From Alicyclobacillus hesperidum (GTDB lineage Bacteria; Bacillota; Bacilli; Alicyclobacillales; Alicyclobacillaceae): a stretch of 64,000 bases of DNA. The stretch spans positions 1 to 64,000 of the forward strand of contig NZ_FNOJ01000012.1 in the NCBI RefSeq assembly GCF_900107035.1. Direction: 5' to 3'. The notes below the pieces were generated by a model. That model saw only the letters and a list, made by a program, of their open reading frames with translations, was not told where the DNA came from and did not search any database. This document shows positions 60,437 through 64,000 of the stretch, piece by piece. Position numbers and translations under genes: made by a program. Position 1 is the stretch's first letter. Every line of letters starts with the position of its first letter.

Positions 60437-61192
60437 ATGACTTGGTTAAAATACCCTGGTGGACAGCGCGCAACTACGATGGGACAGGAGCATGCCCGCG
60501 TCTTTCCCACTCGCCACACGCCCTATATCGATCCATTTTTATTGCTTGACCACTTTGCCGTTGCAAAGCCTTACGGCTTTCCAGATCATCCGCATCGCGG
60601 CTTTGAAATTTTGACATATGTCCTGGAAGGGGCATTGGCTCATGCAGACAGCGCGGGCCACGAGAGCGTCATTCCGGCGGGAGGTGTCCAACACGTCGTA
60701 GCCGGCAAGGGCATTGTACATTCAGAGATGCCTGGCACCGACGGGATCGACAGCGGATTGCAACTTTGGATTAACCTGCCGCGCAGTGAAAAAGGGATCG
60801 ATCCCGGCTACGAAGACATCATGCCTGCAGCACTACCGCGCGAACAGGTTACAACAGGTGTTGAGCGCACATGGATTGTCGGTGGATTATCACCGGTCAA
60901 GACGCGCAGGTCAATGCAGTTTGAAGATGTGACCATTGCCGCAGGACAGACACACACGTTGCAGGTACCAACAGGCTATCAAGGATTTATCTACGTTCTT
61001 GCCGGCCAAGGCTACCTGGGCGAGGATGAAACGCCCATCAACAAAGGAGATTTGCTCGTCTTTATGGCTACCGGCGACGTCGAAAGCCTGCCACTGACGC
61101 CGGTGCGCGCGCAAGATGATCTGCGGGCCGTATTTGTGTTCGGCGAGCCTGTCGGCGAGCGTCCCATTTTCAACGGGCCATTCGTAGATTAA
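60437..61192 (+). CDS. Pirin-family protein
   Basis: A 251-residue bicupin of the pirin family. The metal site is visible in HPHRGFEILTYVLEG and in GIVHSE with the preceding Gln/His (GGVQHVVAG). Bacterial pirins act as quercetinase-like dioxygenases or as modulators of metabolic enzymes; which applies here is unknown. AAGGAGAG precedes the ATG. Second gene of a two-gene unit with a 48-residue protein; ends at a bidirectional hairpin. Confidence 0.9.
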   Translation: MTWLKYPGGQRATTMGQEHARVFPTRHTPYIDPFLLLDHFAVAKPYGFPDHPHRGFEILTYVLEGALAHADSAGHESVIPAGGVQHVVAGKGIVHSEMPGTDGIDSGLQLWINLPRSEKGIDPGYEDIMPAALPREQVTTGVERTWIVGGLSPVKTRRSMQFEDVTIAAGQTHTLQVPTGYQGFIYVLAGQGYLGEDETPINKGDLLVFMATGDVESLPLTPVRAQDDLRAVFVFGEPVGERPIFNGPFVD

Positions 61193-61207
61193 GACAAACG
61201 CCCGGGT

Positions 61208-61240
61208 TAAAGGAGTACATGTGCTGAATGTGCTCCTTTA
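61208..61240. terminator. Bidirectional hairpin between pirin and Nudix genes
   Basis: TAAAGGAGTACAT pairs with ATGTGCTCCTTTA over 13 positions with one wobble around a 7-base loop, between convergent genes. Confidence 0.75.
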
Positions 61241-61246
61241 CCCTCA

Positions 61247-61864
61247 TCATAGAACGCGAAAGTATTGCCAGAGCAAGCGGTAATAATCGGGTTCTCTGTG
61301 GACGAGATCAACCATTTGCACCTCTCGGACATCATGCTTCCACCCTTCATCGGTCCACTGTGCCCCTTCGAGAACGGCGCTTTGTGACTTGCCGTCGACC
61401 AACTCCTTAAAGCTGTGCACCGCAATTCGGTAGAGCCCGCTAACTTCATCGGCGGCCACTCGAAACCTGCGCACGTCGTGCACGTAGCCAAAGCGCAGGA
61501 CGAAGACATGGCTAAATTCATTGTCAATAACTCCGTTCTTACGAAAGTGATGCCTTGCCACGCCAAGCTTGACGAGTTGACTAGGAGAAATCGCAACTCC
61601 AAGTTCCTCTTGTAGCTCGCGCACGCCGTCTTCTGGCAATTCCCCTGCCGCCAGGTGCCCTGCACAACTCACGTCCCATTTGCCTGGATTCGTATCCTTG
61701 CTCGGGTGCCGCCGCTGAAGCAACAACATGTCTTCCCCAGCGATACAGTCGTACAGCCAACAATGAAACGTCTGGTGCCACCACCCCACCTCATGCACTT
61801 GAGAGCGCGGTGCCGTACCTATATGATTCATCTGTTCATCCAAGACGTCGAGCAACTCGTCCAT
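61247..61864 (-). CDS. Nudix hydrolase, isopentenyl-diphosphate isomerase-like
   Basis: A 205-residue Nudix protein of the YfcD/IDI-like group. The Nudix box is GHLAAGELPEDGVRELQEELGV, which has the catalytic REL-EE-GV but is one residue shorter than the standard G-x5-E-x7-RE spacing. The W-rich surroundings (WWHQTFHCW, GKWDVSCAGH) match the family. Substrate unknown; related proteins hydrolyse nucleoside diphosphate derivatives. It starts at the first ATG; the upstream ribosome-binding site is weak. Single gene, convergent with pirin. Confidence 0.82.
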   Translation of the reverse strand: MDELLDVLDEQMNHIGTAPRSQVHEVGWWHQTFHCWLYDCIAGEDMLLLQRRHPSKDTNPGKWDVSCAGHLAAGELPEDGVRELQEELGVAISPSQLVKLGVARHHFRKNGVIDNEFSHVFVLRFGYVHDVRRFRVAADEVSGLYRIAVHSFKELVDGKSQSAVLEGAQWTDEGWKHDVREVQMVDLVHREPDYYRLLWQYFRVL

Positions 61865-62031
61865 CGTGTCACGTCCATTTCCGTATCCTTTTGTCCTTCA
61901 TCATAACACGCTGTTCCTATGTAACCGACGCGCTGATCTAGGATCCAAGACGCATCTAGCCCCCTGCGCCGGGATGGAGTACGATGGATCACAGTCTCGC
62001 AAACGGATTCCCCATCAAGGAGGTTGTTCTG

Positions 62032-63219
62032 TTGCCTCTCTATGTTTGGCTAGCCTGCGGTATGTATCTCATGAACGGGATGGCAACGGTCGCACTTGGC
62101 AGTGTATTACCAGTTTTCATTCACCACTATCAATTGTCTTATATGTTTGGTAGCGATCTCGTCTTTGCACAATTTGTTGGCTATCTTGTCGGCGTTCCTC
62201 TCTCACCAGTCCTCGTCAAGACGCGCGGCTACCCTGCAGCGATTGCCATGGCAGCAACCGCGACAGGCATTGCAGAAATCGCTTTTGGCGCCCTGCCGAC
62301 GGTTTGGTGGTGTATTGCGATGTCGTTCATCAACGGTGTTGGCATGGCTCTCTTACAAGCCACCATTTCGACATCGCTCGTCGAGTGGTTTCCCGCCAGT
62401 CGCGCCGTCGTGATGAGTCGTACCGAGGCTGCCTTTGGGCTTGGTTGTGTGATCACCCCTCTCTTGGCAAGCTGGTTTATCCGCGTCGGCATATGGCGAT
62501 TGGATTTTTTTGTCGTCGGGGCCCTCGCCGTCCTGCTTGCAATGGTTACGTTCATGACGCCGATTGTTCAGCCGGAACACCACAGAGGCCCAATCGACGC
62601 TCCGACCGCAGCCGTGAATATTGCCCGGCGGTCCGAGAAATGGCTCCTCTTTGCTCTCTTTATGTTCGCCATCCTCGTGTACGTCGGCGTCGAGTCGTGC
62701 GTCAACAACTTCTTTCCCGCCATTTTTGCGAACCACTTGCACCTCTCGGCAAGCGCTGCGTCGCTTTCCGTGAGCTTGTTTTGGATATCGATGGTCATCG
62801 GTCGCATGGCCACAGGTTGGGTCATTCGCAGATTGCCGTACCGCCCATATCTCATGTTGGCGACTGGTGGTACGCTCGTCGTGATCTTGGCAATCTCAGC
62901 GACGCGTTTGGCGTTTGTTGCGTATATCGAAGCGTGCGCCACCGGGATCTTCATGTCTGGCATCTATGTTGTCACTCTCGTCTTTGCCAATCACTCATTT
63001 CCGGAGATGACCGCCCTCGTCACGCGCCTTGTCACCTTTTTTGCCGGAATTGGCGGCGCCATCGTACCTACCGTTTTTGGTTGGCTGATCACGCGTTCCA
63101 GCACTGTGGTCGCGGTACTTTGTCTCGGCGCCTTTGCCGCCATTCTGTTGATAACCATCATCACCGCAAGCGCATTTACACGATCGCGATCGCGCCTGTC
63201 AAAAAACGCCGTAGGATGA
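62032..63219 (+). CDS. MFS transporter
   Basis: A permease of about 395 residues with 12 helices, of the major facilitator superfamily; the inter-helix motif SRTEAAFGLG and the repeated halves fit. The likely start is TTG at 62032, because AAGGAGGTTG sits 8 bases before it; the ATG at 61984 has only a short-spaced GGAG and would add 16 residues that encode that very ribosome-binding site. No neighbouring gene hints at substrate. Confidence 0.8.
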   Translation: MPLYVWLACGMYLMNGMATVALGSVLPVFIHHYQLSYMFGSDLVFAQFVGYLVGVPLSPVLVKTRGYPAAIAMAATATGIAEIAFGALPTVWWCIAMSFINGVGMALLQATISTSLVEWFPASRAVVMSRTEAAFGLGCVITPLLASWFIRVGIWRLDFFVVGALAVLLAMVTFMTPIVQPEHHRGPIDAPTAAVNIARRSEKWLLFALFMFAILVYVGVESCVNNFFPAIFANHLHLSASAASLSVSLFWISMVIGRMATGWVIRRLPYRPYLMLATGGTLVVILAISATRLAFVAYIEACATGIFMSGIYVVTLVFANHSFPEMTALVTRLVTFFAGIGGAIVPTVFGWLITRSSTVVAVLCLGAFAAILLITIITASAFTRSRSRLSKNAVG

Positions 63220-63227
63220 ACGAGCAA

Positions 63228-63245
63228 AGGGCGGTCTCCCGCCCT
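63228..63245. terminator. Hairpin between MFS and truncated transporter genes
   Basis: AGGGCGG (63228-63234) pairs with CCGCCCT (63239-63245) around TCTC between convergent genes. No T-run. Confidence 0.45.
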
Positions 63246-63292
63246 CTGCCACTTACCGAATATACTTGGCATGTGCCTAGACTGTCCTGCAT

Positions 63293-64000
63293 CTACGCCA
63301 GCAGAATCGCAACGACCGTCGCCACCGCCAAGCCGCAGATGACGGGAATGAAGTTGCGCCGCGTCAACTCTTCCGGATCGCACCCGGTCACACCTGCGAT
63401 GTCGAGTACGCCCCACGGAACCAGGGTGCCACCACCACTCCACACGGATCCCATCTGACCGAGCGCAGCAAGCACAGCCACGTTTGCACCAATCGGCGTG
63501 CCTAACGCTTGTGCCAGTGTTCCTACCAACACGAGACCAGAAAATCCAGAACCGTCGAGTCCTGCAATCACGCCGACAAGCACGATAATAATCGCCACCG
63601 GCGCAACCGATAGCGGCACATGTGCGGCCAGGGCCTTGCCAAGATCGAGCAGGAAACCAGGCGCACCGGTGCCTAAGATCTGCGGCGAAACGTCAGGTGA
63701 GCCCATAAAGAAAAATCCTGCGATGGGGATAACCGGCGCAAAGACGCGGATCGAGAAAATAAACCCATCCTGCAGAAACGTCATGACCGCGGCCGGGGCC
63801 TTTAGGCCGTACTCCAAAATCGCAATCGCAAGGAATAATAGAAGCGCCACACCGCCAATGAACGCAGTTGCGTCACCTCCCCGCAAAGGCAGGAGAATGG
63901 TGGTCAATATCGTCGCCAGAAAAGCCGATGGCACGACGACGGCGGCAAATTTGGCGGCGGCGCCAAACTCGGTACGCACCTGCGCCGCCTGCACTTCGCC
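63293..64000 (-). CDS. Integral membrane transporter, N-terminus beyond the window
   Basis: The visible 236 codons encode at least six hydrophobic helices and a GLDGSGFSGLVLVG loop plus MGSVWSGGGTLVPWG, of the kind found in the pores of anion transporters. The frame is still open at the window edge, so the start and the family-defining N-terminal half are missing. It may be an ion or carboxylate permease; I cannot name the family. Convergent with the MFS gene. Confidence 0.65.
   Translation of the reverse strand, partial: GEVQAAQVRTEFGAAAKFAAVVVPSAFLATILTTILLPLRGGDATAFIGGVALLLFLAIAILEYGLKAPAAVMTFLQDGFIFSIRVFAPVIPIAGFFFMGSPDVSPQILGTGAPGFLLDLGKALAAHVPLSVAPVAIIIVLVGVIAGLDGSGFSGLVLVGTLAQALGTPIGANVAVLAALGQMGSVWSGGGTLVPWGVLDIAGVTGCDPEELTRRNFIPVICGLAVATVVAILLA

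Noticed and set aside
1-64000. CRISPR arrays, tRNA or rRNA genes, prophage or integrative elements
   Set aside because: No regularly spaced repeats, cloverleaf sequences, ribosomal RNA blocks, integrases or phage structural genes were seen.

Overview
The window looks like a chromosome segment of a spore-forming, moderately high-GC Firmicute, most likely Alicyclobacillaceae or a close relative. The support is the acetylated diaminopimelate pathway (dapH, dapL, patA), a CotW/CotX-type spore-coat cluster, strong AGGAGG ribosome-binding sites with many GTG and TTG starts, a ZTP riboswitch before folD, and a large maltodextrin/amylopullulanase locus. The taxon is an inference from gene content, not from a marker gene.

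Layout. 1-3.3 kb: an insertion sequence (1-1467) sits inside the start of pxpA, leaving an intact pxpB-pxpC pair and a stump of about 26 codons of pxpA. 3.4-12.3 kb: a glycosyltransferase, then speE-speB-DUF1934 facing a class A penicillin-binding protein and an aspartate-type aminotransferase, then several unrecognised small or disordered proteins and a membrane protein with two homologous halves. 12.5-19.5 kb: a lysine/arginine-rich protein, a small membrane protein, moaA, mgsA, an M24 aminopeptidase, dhaKLM and a membrane-anchored hydrolase. 19.6-24.7 kb: a probable gluconate locus (MFS permease, FGGY kinase, LacI-type regulator, 6-phosphogluconate dehydrogenase) with a perfect palindrome at its promoter.

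25-29.4 kb: dapH-dapL and patA for lysine/peptidoglycan precursor synthesis, then folD behind a ZTP riboswitch. 29.4-38.2 kb: a FetAB-type exporter with a flavin monooxygenase, a quinone-oxidoreductase-like enzyme, an L,D-transpeptidase, a membrane glycosyltransferase, and a PolX-like protein that has lost its polymerase aspartates but kept its PHP nuclease site. 38.3-42.2 kb: a four-gene spore-coat cluster with a sigma-K-like promoter, then panE overlapping an orphan histidine kinase. 42.4-47.5 kb: a polar amino-acid ABC transporter, asparaginase and a GGDEF protein.

47.6-60.2 kb is the most integrated system. A secreted amylopullulanase faces a six-gene operon, malE-malF-malG-malR-cyclomaltodextrinase-alpha-glucosidase. 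Related palindromes with core GCAAACG(A/T)TTGC lie upstream of both transcription units, so one LacI-type regulator probably controls extracellular starch degradation, uptake of the fragments and their intracellular hydrolysis. The window ends with a pirin pair, a Nudix hydrolase, an MFS transporter and a transporter cut by the window edge. I saw no tRNA, rRNA, CRISPR array or prophage.
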